This document shows positions 25,444 through 35,665 of a DNA stretch of 64,000 nucleotides, piece by piece. This DNA comes from Leptobacterium_A meishanense (GTDB lineage: Bacteria; Bacteroidota; Bacteroidia; Flavobacteriales; Flavobacteriaceae), in contig NZ_JBBEXE010000005.1 in the NCBI RefSeq assembly GCF_037645805.1, positions 62,001 through 126,000 on the forward strand, written 5' to 3'. The translations under genes and the position numbers were made by a program. Under the pieces are notes generated by a model. The model searched no databases. It saw only the letters and a program-made list of their open reading frames with translations, and was not told the origin of the DNA. Position 1 is the first letter of the stretch. Each line of letters opens with the position of its first letter.

Positions 25444-28400
25444 TTAAATAGCCTCTATCTCATTGACCACAATTGATTGCAATGCATTTAATGCTTTTTC
25501 TATAGTATCAATATGTTCAAACGTTAAGAGCAAACGCAATCCGTTACGGGTTTCTTTTTCTTTCATTTTACAAGCTCCCGAGTGTTGTTGTATATATTGA
25601 AGCACACTATTGAATGCATTACTTTGGTAAAAAGCACTTTGTTGGTCGGCCACAAAATATCCTATCATTTTTCCTTTTTTAAGCACCACTTTTTCGAGCC
25701 CTATGTGCATGGCATGCCATTTCATCCGAACACTGTTCAACAACCCTTTTGCTTCTTGAGGTAAAGGGCCAAAGCGGTCTTCTAAATGATTTTCAAAAGC
25801 TAAAAGATCCTCTTCGCTTTTCAGGTTACTTAATTCATTATACAAATTCAACCGTTCTGATATATTATTGACATAGTCATCCGGGAAGAGCAACTCAAAG
25901 TCTGTATCTATTTGTATTTCTTTCACAAAATCTTTTGTTTCTTTCCCAGACTGATACAGCTCTTTAAATTCATTTTCTTTAAGTTCTTCTATGGCTTCTG
26001 CCAATATCTTTTGGTACGTATCAAAGCCTATATCATTGATGAACCCACTTTGCTCTCCTCCCAAAAGGTCTCCTGCTCCACGTATTTCCAAATCTTTCAT
26101 AGCAATGTTAAATCCACTCCCCAATTCGGTAAACTGCTCTATTGCCTGTATCCGCTTGCGTGCATCTTCCGTCATGGCGACATAAGGCGGTGTAATAAAA
26201 TAACAAAAGGCTTTCTTGTTACTCCGGCCTACACGTCCTCGCATTTGGTGAAGGTCAGAAAGTCCAAAGTTATTTGCATTATTAATAAAAATGGTGTTGG
26301 CATTGGGCACATCCAACCCACTTTCCACAATAGTTGTAGACACCAATACATCAAAGTCTCCGTTCATAAAAGCCAACATAAGCTGTTCTAACTTTTTCCC
26401 TTCCATTTGCCCATGACCTATTCCTATCTTAGCATCCGGCACCAATCGCTGGATCATCCCGGCAACTTCTTTGATGTTTTCTATACGGTTATGAATGAAA
26501 AACACCTGCCCCCCTCGTTGAATTTCATAAGAAATGGCATCGCGAACAGCTGCTTCATTAAATTGAATGACATGGCTTTCTATCGGATAACGGTTAGGCG
26601 GCGGAGTGGTAATTACTGAAAGGTCCCTGGCAGCCATTAAACTAAATTGAAGTGTACGCGGAATAGGCGTAGCGGTTAGCGTAAGCACATCTACATCCTC
26701 TTTAAGCGTTTTTAATTTGTCTTTAACAGCTACGCCAAATTTTTGTTCTTCATCAACGATTAACAATCCTAAATCTTTAAATCTTATATTGGGGTTGACC
26801 AATTGATGTGTGCCAATGATTATATCTACCTGACCATTCATCAATCCTTCAAGGGTTTCTCTACGCTCTTTCGCAGTGCGGAATCGGTTTAAATATGCTA
26901 CCTGAACCGGGAAATCTTTTAACCGGTCACTAAATGTCTTGTAATGTTGAAACGCCAAGATAGTGGTGGGAACTAAAACTGCTACTTGTTTTCCATTATC
27001 TATGGCTTTAAATGCAGCACGTATGGCTACTTCTGTTTTACCAAAACCTACATCACCACACACTAATCGGTCCATCGGACGGGGGCTTTCCATATCTGCT
27101 TTTACATCGGCAGTGGCCTTGCTTTGATCAGGAGTGTCTTCATATAAAAAAGAAGCCTCTAGCTCTAATTGCATATAACTATCTGGCGCATACTGAAATC
27201 CTTTTTTTGCACGTCGTTTTGCATAGAGTTCTATGAGGTTAAAAGCTATCTCCTTAACGCGTTTTTTGGTTTTTTGCTTTAAAGCTTTCCATGCGTTACT
27301 GCCAAGCTTATAGATCTTAGGTGGTTTTCCGTCTTTTACGTTATACTTGGTTATTTTATGAAGCGAGTGTATACTCACATATAAAATATCCCGATCACCA
27401 TAAACAAGCTTGATAGCTTCTTGTGTCTTTCCTTCAACTTCTATTTTTTGAAGTCCACCAAACTTCCCAATTCCATGGTCTATATGAGTTACATAATCCC
27501 CTACTTGTAAATTAGTAAGCTCTTTTAATGTAATTGCTTGTTTTTTAGCATACCCATTTTTAAGGTGGAATTTATGATAGCGTTCAAATATCTGATGGTC
27601 TGTATAACAGGCTATTTTTAAATCCTTAGAGATAAATCCCTGAAAAAGCGGAAAGACTACTGTCTTATAATAAACCGGTATTTCCATATCTTCAAAAATG
27701 GCATGGAACCGGCGAGCCTGTTCATCAGTAGAACAGCATATATAATTGGTGATCCCTGATTGATGGTTGTCATTCAGGTTTTTAATTAATAAGTCAAATT
27801 GTTTATTGAACGCCGGCTGGGGGTTTGTTTCAAATTCAATAATCGTTTTTGAACTGAAAAATGGCTGTGAACTCAGTTCAACTGTTGTAAAATTCTTTAA
27901 TTGTTCTTTCAATAATGTTGAAGAACAGAAGAGCTCTTCCGGAATGGAATGTTTAATTTCTTTAGAAAGATGGGTAAATGCTCCTTCTGCTTTTTGATAT
28001 AAATGATCTATCCGGCCTGCTAAAAGATCAATATTCTTTGTAAAAACTATTGTTTTGGAACTGATATAATTTAAAAAGCTTTCTCTTGATTCATTAGTTA
28101 ATTTATTCTCTACGTTTGGGATGATGGCTATTTTTTTCAATTTTTCAACAGAAAGTTGTGTTTCAATATCAAATGTCCGGATACTGTCTATCTCGTCTCC
28201 AAAAAACTCAATTCTGTACGGTTTGTCATTTGAAAAAGAGAATACATCTATAATACCCCCTCTAACTGAGAACGCTCCCGGTTCGCTTACAAAATCAACC
28301 CTTTTAAAATGATATTCAAATAACACCTCATTTACAAAATCCAAAGAAATGGTGTCTCCTACCTGAATTTTAAGCGTGTTTTTTTCTAGCTCCCTACGCG

Positions 28401-28800
28401 TCACTACTTTTTCAAAAAGTGCATCGGGATATGTAATGATTAGTGCTGGCTTTTTTCGGGAACTGATCCTGTTAAGTACTTCTGCCCTCAGCAGCACATT
28501 AGCATTATCTGTTTCCTCTATTTGATAAGGCCTGCGGTAGCTTCCCGGATAGAAAAAAACCTGTTTTTCATCCACTAGCTGTTCTAAATCGTTCAGGTAA
28601 TAGGCCGCTTCTTCCTTATCATTGAATACTGCCAAAAAAGGACTGTCTGCTGCTTTGAAAGCATTGGCAATTACAAAAGAAAGGGAGGAGCCTACCAATC
28701 CTTTTAATTGAATTTTATTTTGGGAGATGGCAATAGCATTCTCTAGTTTTTGCTGTTGCAAAGACTGTTGAAATACTTGCGAAATACTACCTTTACTCAC
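25444..28800 (-). CDS. mfd: Transcription-repair coupling factor
   Basis: 1118 aa, the normal length. It has the UvrB-homology region at the N-terminus, an RNA-polymerase-interacting CarD-like domain (about 430-500, GDYVTHIDHGIGKFGGLQKI), then a superfamily-2 translocase: Walker A GDVGFGKTEVA near 580, DEEQ box near 681 (LLIVDEEQKFGV), LTLTATPIPRTL, and the C-terminal helicase half with VSTTIVESGLDVPNANT and MRGRVGRSNKKAF. The TRCF C-terminal domain closes the protein. It releases stalled RNA polymerase and recruits UvrA for strand-specific repair. It stands alone, convergent with the ACT-domain gene. Confidence 0.98.
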   Translation of the reverse strand: MSKGSISQVFQQSLQQQKLENAIAISQNKIQLKGLVGSSLSFVIANAFKAADSPFLAVFNDKEEAAYYLNDLEQLVDEKQVFFYPGSYRRPYQIEETDNANVLLRAEVLNRISSRKKPALIITYPDALFEKVVTRRELEKNTLKIQVGDTISLDFVNEVLFEYHFKRVDFVSEPGAFSVRGGIIDVFSFSNDKPYRIEFFGDEIDSIRTFDIETQLSVEKLKKIAIIPNVENKLTNESRESFLNYISSKTIVFTKNIDLLAGRIDHLYQKAEGAFTHLSKEIKHSIPEELFCSSTLLKEQLKNFTTVELSSQPFFSSKTIIEFETNPQPAFNKQFDLLIKNLNDNHQSGITNYICCSTDEQARRFHAIFEDMEIPVYYKTVVFPLFQGFISKDLKIACYTDHQIFERYHKFHLKNGYAKKQAITLKELTNLQVGDYVTHIDHGIGKFGGLQKIEVEGKTQEAIKLVYGDRDILYVSIHSLHKITKYNVKDGKPPKIYKLGSNAWKALKQKTKKRVKEIAFNLIELYAKRRAKKGFQYAPDSYMQLELEASFLYEDTPDQSKATADVKADMESPRPMDRLVCGDVGFGKTEVAIRAAFKAIDNGKQVAVLVPTTILAFQHYKTFSDRLKDFPVQVAYLNRFRTAKERRETLEGLMNGQVDIIIGTHQLVNPNIRFKDLGLLIVDEEQKFGVAVKDKLKTLKEDVDVLTLTATPIPRTLQFSLMAARDLSVITTPPPNRYPIESHVIQFNEAAVRDAISYEIQRGGQVFFIHNRIENIKEVAGMIQRLVPDAKIGIGHGQMEGKKLEQLMLAFMNGDFDVLVSTTIVESGLDVPNANTIFINNANNFGLSDLHQMRGRVGRSNKKAFCYFITPPYVAMTEDARKRIQAIEQFTELGSGFNIAMKDLEIRGAGDLLGGEQSGFINDIGFDTYQKILAEAIEELKENEFKELYQSGKETKDFVKEIQIDTDFELLFPDDYVNNISERLNLYNELSNLKSEEDLLAFENHLEDRFGPLPQEAKGLLNSVRMKWHAMHIGLEKVVLKKGKMIGYFVADQQSAFYQSNAFNSVLQYIQQHSGACKMKEKETRNGLRLLLTFEHIDTIEKALNALQSIVVNEIEAI

Positions 28801-28847
28801 TCAGGTAATTTTGTTGCAAAGGTAAAATTATATTCTTATTGAAAAAG

Positions 28848-30137
28848 TTATCTGGTTAATGAATTTTTGCCCATTATATTTGCTAAGGCAAAGCTAACAA
28901 TTGCCGGCAGCAACCATCCTATGCTATAACTTGCCAATGGGATGTATGCTTTAATAGGCTGCATAGTTTCCGCCATTCCCAAGCTAGAAAGAAAATCTGG
29001 CACACTAAAGATTAATGTTATTATCACAACCACTTTAAACACAAAAGGTGTCGCATATTGTTGGGGCAAGATATTTAATAAAATAAGTACAATCGTTATT
29101 GGGTATATAAACATTAATGCTGGAATAGCTATATCTATGATATAGTGTACATCAAACTGCCCCATAACAACTCCTAAAACAGCTGCTATTACAGCTGTAC
29201 TTACATAAGCTATTTGTGAATTATGAAAAAGACCTTTCATAAAGTCCGCAGTTCCCGTTACAATCCCCACTGCTGTGGTAAAACATGCCAAAGAAACCAA
29301 TACACTTAAAAACGTATTGCCAATATTTCCCAATGTTTTGATGCTTAATCCGGACAACAATTCAGTTCGTGTTACTGATTCATTAAATTCGGTATTGAAC
29401 AATGCACCCGTAGCAATAAGCCCTACATACATTAAAAACAATCCGGCCCCTGCTATGAGCCCCGCACGGGAAATGAGTCGTTTTTTAGTATTAAATGAAG
29501 TGTATCCCTTTAAATTAAGTGATATAATAATGACCCCTCCAACGAGTACTGCTCCAATGGCATCAAATGTTTGATATCCTTCTAACAAACCGTCTACAAT
29601 AGGGGTTTTATACATCGATGGGTTCATCCCCGGATGCGGTGAGAATATCCCAATCCCAATAATCGCCACCAGAATCCCTATAATAAGTGGCGTCAATATT
29701 TTTCCGAGAATATCAAGTATTTTTGATCGGTTTAAAACAAATATGAGCACTAAAACAAAATAGATACTGCTTGTTAGCCATGAACTTGTTCCAAAAAAAG
29801 GTTGTATTGCCATTTCATGGGTTACGGATGCCGTTCTTGGGGCGGGTAATGAAACAGATATAGCATATACACAAAAACAATAAATAATGCTAAAAGCAGG
29901 AGATACTTTGTTTGCAAAATCACGCATAGTGCCTTGTAATCTGGCATGCGCCAAGATCCCCAACAACGGTAGCCCAACTGCAGAAATAAAAAAACCTAAG
30001 GCCACCAAAAACCAATCAGTACCGGCATTAAAACCCAAAAAAGGAGGTAAAATTAAATTTCCGGCACCAAAGAACATCGAAAATAAGGCAAAGCCGGTAA
30101 CAAATGTTTCCTTCGTGTGGTTCATGGGTTTCATCAT
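28848..30137 (-). CDS. brnQ: Branched-chain amino acid transporter (LIVCS family)
   Basis: 429 aa with about 12 membrane segments. Family features near the N-terminus are FALFSMFFGAGNLILPPFLG and GLPLLGILAHARLQGTMRDF; ISVSLPAPRTASVTHEMAIQP follows. These proteins import leucine, isoleucine and valine with sodium or protons across the inner membrane. Several close in-frame Met codons (1, 2, 5) leave the exact start uncertain by a few codons. The gene is divergent from an alpha/beta hydrolase with only 23 bp between starts. Confidence 0.92.
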   Translation of the reverse strand: MMKPMNHTKETFVTGFALFSMFFGAGNLILPPFLGFNAGTDWFLVALGFFISAVGLPLLGILAHARLQGTMRDFANKVSPAFSIIYCFCVYAISVSLPAPRTASVTHEMAIQPFFGTSSWLTSSIYFVLVLIFVLNRSKILDILGKILTPLIIGILVAIIGIGIFSPHPGMNPSMYKTPIVDGLLEGYQTFDAIGAVLVGGVIIISLNLKGYTSFNTKKRLISRAGLIAGAGLFLMYVGLIATGALFNTEFNESVTRTELLSGLSIKTLGNIGNTFLSVLVSLACFTTAVGIVTGTADFMKGLFHNSQIAYVSTAVIAAVLGVVMGQFDVHYIIDIAIPALMFIYPITIVLILLNILPQQYATPFVFKVVVIITLIFSVPDFLSSLGMAETMQPIKAYIPLASYSIGWLLPAIVSFALANIMGKNSLTR

Positions 30138-30144
30138 ATCTTTG
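30137..30144 (+). promoter_or_regulatory. Minus-7 promoter box for the alpha/beta hydrolase
   Basis: TATCTTTG, perfect TAnnTTTG, ends 16 bp before the ATG at 30161 and overlaps the first codon of divergent brnQ. Confidence 0.45.
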
Positions 30145-30160
30145 CGAAAGATAACAGAAA

Positions 30161-30937
30161 ATGTTTTTACAATACAAAGAGATTCCTGTTTTTTATGCTG
30201 ATACCGGAAGTGGAGACACTGTTGTTTTACTTCACGGGTTCTTGGAAAACAATACCATGTGGAATGCTTTTACTCCAAAACTTTCCAAACAAAACCGGGT
30301 TATTAGTATAGATCTTCTTGGACATGGTAATACCGGGTGTTTAGGACATGTCCATACAATGGAAATGATGGCTGAAGTTGTTCATGCAGTATTAAACCAT
30401 CTTGAGATAACGCACGCTACTTTTATAGGGCATTCCATGGGAGGGTATGTTTCGTTGGCATTTGCCGAATTATTCCCAGAAAATATAATCGGTCTATTAT
30501 TAATGAATTCTACTTTTGAACCGGATTCTGAAGAACGAAAACAAAATAGAGACCGTGCAATTGCAGCCGTCAGGCAAAACCATACATCTTTTGTAAATAT
30601 GTCTATCACAAACCTTTTTTACTCTAAAAACAGAAAACTATTCCCTGAAGGCATAAAATTGATAAAAAAAGAGGCTTTAAAAACTCCTTTACAAGGAATT
30701 ATTGCTGCACTGGAAGGGATGAAGGTACGCCGTGACAGAACATGGGTCCTTAAAAACTTTCCTTATAAAAAAGCTATGATTCTCAGCAAAAATGACCCTA
30801 TATTAAAGTTCGATGATTTATATGAAAAAGCACAAAAAATCAATTTAGAGTGTATAATTCTTCCTAATGGACACATGAGTCATGTAGAGAATAAAAATGC
30901 TGTTTTACAGCATCTACAGAATTTTATAAATAAATAA
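30161..30937 (+). CDS. Alpha/beta-fold hydrolase
   Basis: 258 aa. Oxyanion motif VVLLHGFLEN (21-30), nucleophile elbow GHSMGG with Ser92, and acid/base candidates Asp212 (SKNDPIL) and His241 (NGHMSHVE) complete the classical triad. No signal peptide, so the enzyme is cytoplasmic. The family covers esterases, lactonases and C-C hydrolases; the substrate cannot be told from sequence or neighbours. Confidence 0.85.
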   Translation: MFLQYKEIPVFYADTGSGDTVVLLHGFLENNTMWNAFTPKLSKQNRVISIDLLGHGNTGCLGHVHTMEMMAEVVHAVLNHLEITHATFIGHSMGGYVSLAFAELFPENIIGLLLMNSTFEPDSEERKQNRDRAIAAVRQNHTSFVNMSITNLFYSKNRKLFPEGIKLIKKEALKTPLQGIIAALEGMKVRRDRTWVLKNFPYKKAMILSKNDPILKFDDLYEKAQKINLECIILPNGHMSHVENKNAVLQHLQNFINK

Positions 30938-31009
30938 CTTGCTGACTTCTTGATAATTACAAAAAAATAGTTATCTTTAGTGTCCCAAATTATTAAAACC
31001 TACTTAACC

Positions 31010-31261
31010 ATGACTTCTACAAACAAATCACTTTTCTCATTAGGCAAGCTTCGTTGCCTAATTTTCGGACATTGTTTTATTATCACCCGAAAAGTCACTG
31101 CTCACATCAAAGAATATGAATGTTCTTGCTGTAAAATGCAAGTTACTAATGATGTAAAAGGCAATTTAGCTTTTTTAACACCTCAACTCAGAGAAATAAA
31201 TGAGACACTTGCTGTAATGCATCAAAAACGACATCATCACGCACACCATACAGCGGCTTAA
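31010..31261 (+). CDS. Small Cys/His-rich protein (possible zinc knuckle)
   Basis: 83 aa from the ATG at 31010 (a GTG at 30980 would add ten residues without benefit). LGKLRCLIFGHCFIITRKV then YECSCCKMQVTND carries Cys-x4-His and Cys-x-Cys-Cys features, followed by a His-rich tail (HQKRHHHAHH). The pattern resembles short DUF1660-type proteins and suggests metal binding. Function unknown. It overlaps convergent thiL by 4 bp. Confidence 0.65.
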   Translation: MTSTNKSLFSLGKLRCLIFGHCFIITRKVTAHIKEYECSCCKMQVTNDVKGNLAFLTPQLREINETLAVMHQKRHHHAHHTAA

Positions 31262-32310
31262 TCATTATCGGATAAGGCATTCCAGCCCTGCGCTTTTAAC
31301 GGAATTTTGGTAGCAGCTCTTGTTATTAAATACATTCCTTCGCTTTCTTGTACCATATGACCAATTATTGAAAGGTTAGGGTTCCCCTTTATCTTTGGAT
31401 AATCGTCTTGGTTAATGGTAAAGAGCAATTCATAATCTTCACCTCCGTTTAGTGCTACAGTTGTACTGTCTAAATTAAATTCTTCACAAGTCGATATCAC
31501 TTGTGGGTCTAATGGTATTTTATCTTCATACAAATTGCACCCTACTGCACTTTGCTTGCATAAATGGATAATTTCCGAAGAAAGGCCATCACTAATATCA
31601 ATCATAGAAGTAGGTTTTACATCCAACTCCTTTAAAAGCTTCCCTATATCCTTTCGGGCTTCTGGTTTTAATTGTCGCTCTATAATATAGCTATAAGGAG
31701 CTAAATCCGGTTGATTGTTCGGATTTACCTTGAATACTTCTTTTTCCCGTTCCAATACTTGTAATCCCATATAAGCCCCTCCCAAATCACCACTCACTAC
31801 CAGTAAATCATTTGGTTTTGCACCACTTCTGTAAATAATATCTTTTTCATCAGCTTTCCCTAACACTGTAATTGAAATAATCAACCCTGTCACAGAAGAA
31901 GTGGTGTCACCCCCTACTATATCTACCTCATATAATCTTGCTGCCAATGCAATCCCTTCGTACAGTTCTTCAATAGCTTCCAACGGAAAACGATTGGAAA
32001 TAGCTATAGATACCGTTACTTGTGTCGCTATTGCATTCATGGCATAGATATCGGAAAGATTTGCCATTATTGCTTTATAGCCCAGATGTTTTAAAGGCAT
32101 ATAACTCAAATCAAAATGTACTCCTTCTACGAGCATGTCTGTAGAAACCACTACTTTTTTCTTTTTAAAATCCAAAACAGCAGCATCGTCCCCTACTCCT
32201 TTTAAAGTGGAGGATTGTTGTATCTCAAAGTTTTTAGTTAAGTGCTCAATAAGTCCAAACTCTCCTAGTTCAGAGAGTGACGTATGCGATGGGTTTTTGT
32301 CTTCTATCAT
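31258..32310 (-). CDS. thiL: Thiamine-monophosphate kinase
   Basis: 350 aa from the ATG at 32310 (MIEDKNPSHTSLSELGEFGL); upstream in-frame codons encode an atypical hydrophobic stretch and were left out. Signatures: GVGDDAAVLDF, STDMLVEGVHFDL, YKAIMANLSDIYAMNA, VGGDTTSS and SMIDISDGLSSEI, all in the order of PurM/ThiL ATP-grasp-like kinases. It phosphorylates thiamine monophosphate to the active diphosphate. It is isolated from other thi genes here. Confidence 0.94.
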   Translation of the reverse strand: MIEDKNPSHTSLSELGEFGLIEHLTKNFEIQQSSTLKGVGDDAAVLDFKKKKVVVSTDMLVEGVHFDLSYMPLKHLGYKAIMANLSDIYAMNAIATQVTVSIAISNRFPLEAIEELYEGIALAARLYEVDIVGGDTTSSVTGLIISITVLGKADEKDIIYRSGAKPNDLLVVSGDLGGAYMGLQVLEREKEVFKVNPNNQPDLAPYSYIIERQLKPEARKDIGKLLKELDVKPTSMIDISDGLSSEIIHLCKQSAVGCNLYEDKIPLDPQVISTCEEFNLDSTTVALNGGEDYELLFTINQDDYPKIKGNPNLSIIGHMVQESEGMYLITRAATKIPLKAQGWNALSDND

Positions 32311-32584
32311 GAAGCAAAAATAAGAAAGCATTGATAACTTTAATATGATAACTATTTTACAGATCATAAATGTATCTCATTGTTAGGGTTTTTATTATGA
32401 AAATAATGGCAAGGCAATTTTTAATCAGCCTAGCATCACTAGTTATTGGGGTATTTAATAAAACGAAAAGTATAAGGAAGCAATAGCACCTACAAACATC
32501 CCTCCTAAAAGACAAACATCCCTTATTTTTTTTTTATTTATGATAATGGTTTTTTTTTGTGTTAAAACAAATAAAAAATATATT

Positions 32585-34306
32585 ATGGGAAAAATTCTAC
32601 TTTCAGCTCGTCAACCACAAAAGCGAGAACAAAAAAATAAAAATTTCTATGCATCGATCATTACTGCTGTAATGATGCTTTTTGTAAGCATCGGGGCGAT
32701 GTCTCAGACAAACTTTGTTTCTTCTAACCCAACAGCGGGAGCAAACGGAGTAGTAAGAACTTCTAATATTGTAATGACATTTGATGCGGCGATAGCTGCT
32801 GCACAGGTAACATCAGCGAATATTCAGGTAAGAGGGGAACAAACAGGGTTAGTTGCTGGTAGTTTCTCTGGAGGAGATACTCCTGTAATTACCTTTGACC
32901 CTACAGTTGATTTTAAACCTGGAGAAGTGATACAAGTCACTATAACGACAGGATTAGGAATAGCAGATTCGCATAGTTTTACATTTCGAACGGCTTCTAC
33001 TCTTATTGGTAATGTTACTGGGGTTAACACAAATATCGTTGCTACTGACGCTACTGATGCTCGAGATGTTTTTGCTGCAGACATGGATAATGATGGGGAT
33101 ATGGATATAATCTCCACAAGTGCTAACACTCTTACTTGGTATGATAATGATGGTAGTGAAAACTATACCAAACGTATCATTCCCTCCACTAATAATCCCG
33201 GAGGTATTTTTGCTGCAGATATAAATGGAGATGGTAATCTGGATATAGTACTAACATCTTTTAGTGATGATACGCTTGCTTGGTATGAAAGTGATGGCAA
33301 TATTACTCCTGCCTTTACTGAGCATGTAATTCCTGGTGCCGGAAATGGGGCCATTAGTATCTATGCAATAGATGTGGACGGTGATGGAGATATGGATATA
33401 TTATCAGGAGCAAATATCGATAATGATTTTTTTTGGTTTGAGAATGATGGTAGTGAAACGTTTACTAAACACGCCATCAGCACTAATGAATCAGGGGCAT
33501 TTGACATCTATGCTGTTGACGTGGACGGTGATGGAGATATAGATATATTGACAGCATCTTCTGGAAATGATACCGTTGCTTGGTTTGAGAATGATGGTAG
33601 CGAGGTATTCACTAAACGAACCATTACTAACACAGCAAGTGCTGTCAGAAGTGTTTATGCAGCAGATGTGGATAGTGATGGAGATATGGATGTGTTATCA
33701 GCTTCTTCTCTCGATAATACAATTGCTTGGTACGATAATAATGGTAGTGAGGTCTTTACAAAACGAATAGTCTCTAATACGGCACCTGATGCCCGAAGCG
33801 TTTATGCTGCAGATGTAAATGGGGATGGCAATATGGATGTATTATCGGCTTCCGCAACTGATAACACGATTGCTGTGTATGAGAACGATGGTAGTGAAGT
33901 ATTTACAAAACAGGTAATTACCAATACTGCAACTCGTGCTTTTAGTGTCTATGTAGCAGATGTAGGAGGTGATGGTGATCTGGATATATTATCAGCTAGC
34001 CGAGATAATAATACAATAGCTTGGTATAGTCTTATAGACACTCCACTAAGCACTACAGATGAAAGTTTTAAAGAGAGTATAGCACTCTATCCAAACCCTA
34101 GCAATGGTCGAACAACAATTTCATTATCAAATAATAATGCCCCAATAAATCTTGTCGTTAGTAATTTGTTGGGTCAGCGAGTATTTGAAAAGCATTACGA
34201 GGCTACTAATACCATAGTATTAAACGCAGCAATCCCTACAGGGATCTATCTAGTAACACTTACATCAGGTAATGCTAAAGCAACACTTAAAATGATAGTG
34301 GAATAG
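32585..34306 (+). CDS. Secreted protein: Ig-like domain, seven VCBS/FG-GAP repeats, T9SS sorting domain
   Basis: 573 aa from ATG 32585, chosen because it gives a long basic leader with one hydrophobic segment ending AMSQ; a start at 32540 would add an unrelated stretch. About 45-145 is a SbsA-type Ig domain (VSSNPTAGANGVVRTSNIVMTFD). Next come seven repeats of ~50 aa around a calcium-loop motif such as DVDGDGDMDIL plus WYDNDGSE-FTKR, enough for a seven-bladed propeller; the last has DVGGDGDLD, losing one loop ligand. The C-terminus (ALYPNPSNGRTTISLS ... GIYLVTLTSGNAKATLKMIVE) is a type A T9SS signal. It is a surface or secreted adhesion-type protein; no enzyme motif. Confidence 0.85.
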   Translation: MGKILLSARQPQKREQKNKNFYASIITAVMMLFVSIGAMSQTNFVSSNPTAGANGVVRTSNIVMTFDAAIAAAQVTSANIQVRGEQTGLVAGSFSGGDTPVITFDPTVDFKPGEVIQVTITTGLGIADSHSFTFRTASTLIGNVTGVNTNIVATDATDARDVFAADMDNDGDMDIISTSANTLTWYDNDGSENYTKRIIPSTNNPGGIFAADINGDGNLDIVLTSFSDDTLAWYESDGNITPAFTEHVIPGAGNGAISIYAIDVDGDGDMDILSGANIDNDFFWFENDGSETFTKHAISTNESGAFDIYAVDVDGDGDIDILTASSGNDTVAWFENDGSEVFTKRTITNTASAVRSVYAADVDSDGDMDVLSASSLDNTIAWYDNNGSEVFTKRIVSNTAPDARSVYAADVNGDGNMDVLSASATDNTIAVYENDGSEVFTKQVITNTATRAFSVYVADVGGDGDLDILSASRDNNTIAWYSLIDTPLSTTDESFKESIALYPNPSNGRTTISLSNNNAPINLVVSNLLGQRVFEKHYEATNTIVLNAAIPTGIYLVTLTSGNAKATLKMIVE

Positions 34307-34328
34307 AAACGTAAGTAATTATGAAATG

Positions 34329-34363
34329 AAAAAAACCTCTTAAATTATACTAAGAGGTTTTTT
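34329..34363 (+). terminator. Strong terminator after the VCBS protein
   Basis: Perfect 13-bp stem (34330-34342 with 34351-34363) with an 8-nt loop, ending in a T6 run inside the stem. Confidence 0.88.
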
Positions 34364-34421
34364 CATAAATATAAAATCATTATAATTAAGTATCTTTAAA
34401 TAAACTGCTAACTAATTATTA

Positions 34422-35663
34422 ATGAAACTTAGAAAAAAATTATTTCTACTACTTATCATTAATTTAACAGCCTGTTCTTCAGGAGATGACAGCATCACCC
34501 CTGTAACAAATCCTGACCCCATTGGCAATCCATCTAACGGTTTAATACTCTGTGAAAATGGATTTGCCGATATTTATCCTTGCAATGGGTATGATTTAGT
34601 GGCCCGGATACCGCTCTCTGATCTAAATGCTAGTGGCGGTAATGATATTTGGGGATGGACTGATACTACAACCAATAAAGAATATGCCATTATAGGATTA
34701 AGCAATGGTGTTGCCTTTATAGATATCTCTGATCCCGTTAACCCTGTTTTTTTAGGAACGCTTCCTACGGCTACTTCTTCTAGCACATGGCGAGATATCA
34801 AAGTTTATAATAATCATGCTTTTATTGTGGGGGACAATGTAGGGCAACATGGCATGCAGGTTTTTGATTTAACAAGGCTTCGAAATGTAGAAAATCCACC
34901 ACAAAATTTTTCAGCCGACACTACTTTTTCAGGATTCGGGTCGGCACATAACATAGCCATTAATGAAGCCACAGGCTATGCCTATATAGTAGGTGCTGAT
35001 AGAAATAGCACCTATAGAGGCGGCCCGCTATTTATCAATATTCAAAACCCAACAAATCCCATTTTGGAAGGAGGTTATGGGGGTGGGGGCTATTCACATG
35101 ATGCCCAGGTAGTCATTTATAATGGTCCAGATACTGAACATGTTGGAAAGGAAATCTATGTGGGAAGTAACGAATCACAAGCAGTTATTGTAAATGTTAC
35201 TGATAAAAATAATCCAATTGGCATCTCAACCATGGCCTATTCCAATCTACGGTACACACACCAAGCATGGTTTACCGAAGATCATCGGTATCTCATTATT
35301 GGTGATGAGCTTGATGAAAGTGGTTTCGGGTTTAACACCCGGACATTAATCTTTGATGTACAAGATATGGATAACCCTGTATTACATACTACTTACTCAG
35401 GTCTTACGAAAGCTATAGACCACAACGGATACACAAAAGGAAATGAATTTTTCCTTTCAAACTATACTGCTGGAGTACGCATTCTTGATATTTCAGGAAT
35501 TGACAGCGGAACTATTATCGAATCAGGGTTTTTTGATACATTTCCGGACAATGATGGCACAACTTTTAATGGTGTATGGAGTGTATATCCATATTTCCAA
35601 AGTGGAAATATAATTATAAGCGATGCCAATAATGGCTTTTTTATTATTAGGAAAAGTAATTGA
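34422..35663 (+). CDS. Choice-of-anchor B family lipoprotein (LVIVD-type repeats)
   Basis: 413 aa. Lipoprotein signal MKLRKKLFLLLIINLTAC with the lipid Cys at residue 18. The body shows the family signature YDLVARIPLSDLNASGGNDIWGW, then repeats of the form AIIGLSNGVAFIDISDPVNPVFLGTLP and WRDIKVYNNHAFIVGD, a beta-propeller whose known members sit on the cell surface. Here the anchor is a lipid rather than a sorting domain. The next lipoprotein gene starts 2 bp after the stop, so both are made together. Confidence 0.88.
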   Translation: MKLRKKLFLLLIINLTACSSGDDSITPVTNPDPIGNPSNGLILCENGFADIYPCNGYDLVARIPLSDLNASGGNDIWGWTDTTTNKEYAIIGLSNGVAFIDISDPVNPVFLGTLPTATSSSTWRDIKVYNNHAFIVGDNVGQHGMQVFDLTRLRNVENPPQNFSADTTFSGFGSAHNIAINEATGYAYIVGADRNSTYRGGPLFINIQNPTNPILEGGYGGGGYSHDAQVVIYNGPDTEHVGKEIYVGSNESQAVIVNVTDKNNPIGISTMAYSNLRYTHQAWFTEDHRYLIIGDELDESGFGFNTRTLIFDVQDMDNPVLHTTYSGLTKAIDHNGYTKGNEFFLSNYTAGVRILDISGIDSGTIIESGFFDTFPDNDGTTFNGVWSVYPYFQSGNIIISDANNGFFIIRKSN

Positions 35664-35665
35664 TT

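Noticed and set aside
26407..26619. Plus-strand frames opposite mfd
   Set aside because: Lie within a fully convincing 1118-aa gene on the other strand; no independent features.
32398..32487. 29-codon frame (starting MKIMARQFLISLAS) between thiL and the VCBS gene
   Set aside because: It has one hydrophobic stretch, but no promoter, no neighbour logic and no recognised family; too little evidence for a gene.
33060..34020. Possible CRISPR-like or DNA-level tandem repeat in the VCBS gene
   Set aside because: The periodicity is ~150 bp, follows protein repeats in frame and is not conserved at DNA level as a CRISPR array would be.
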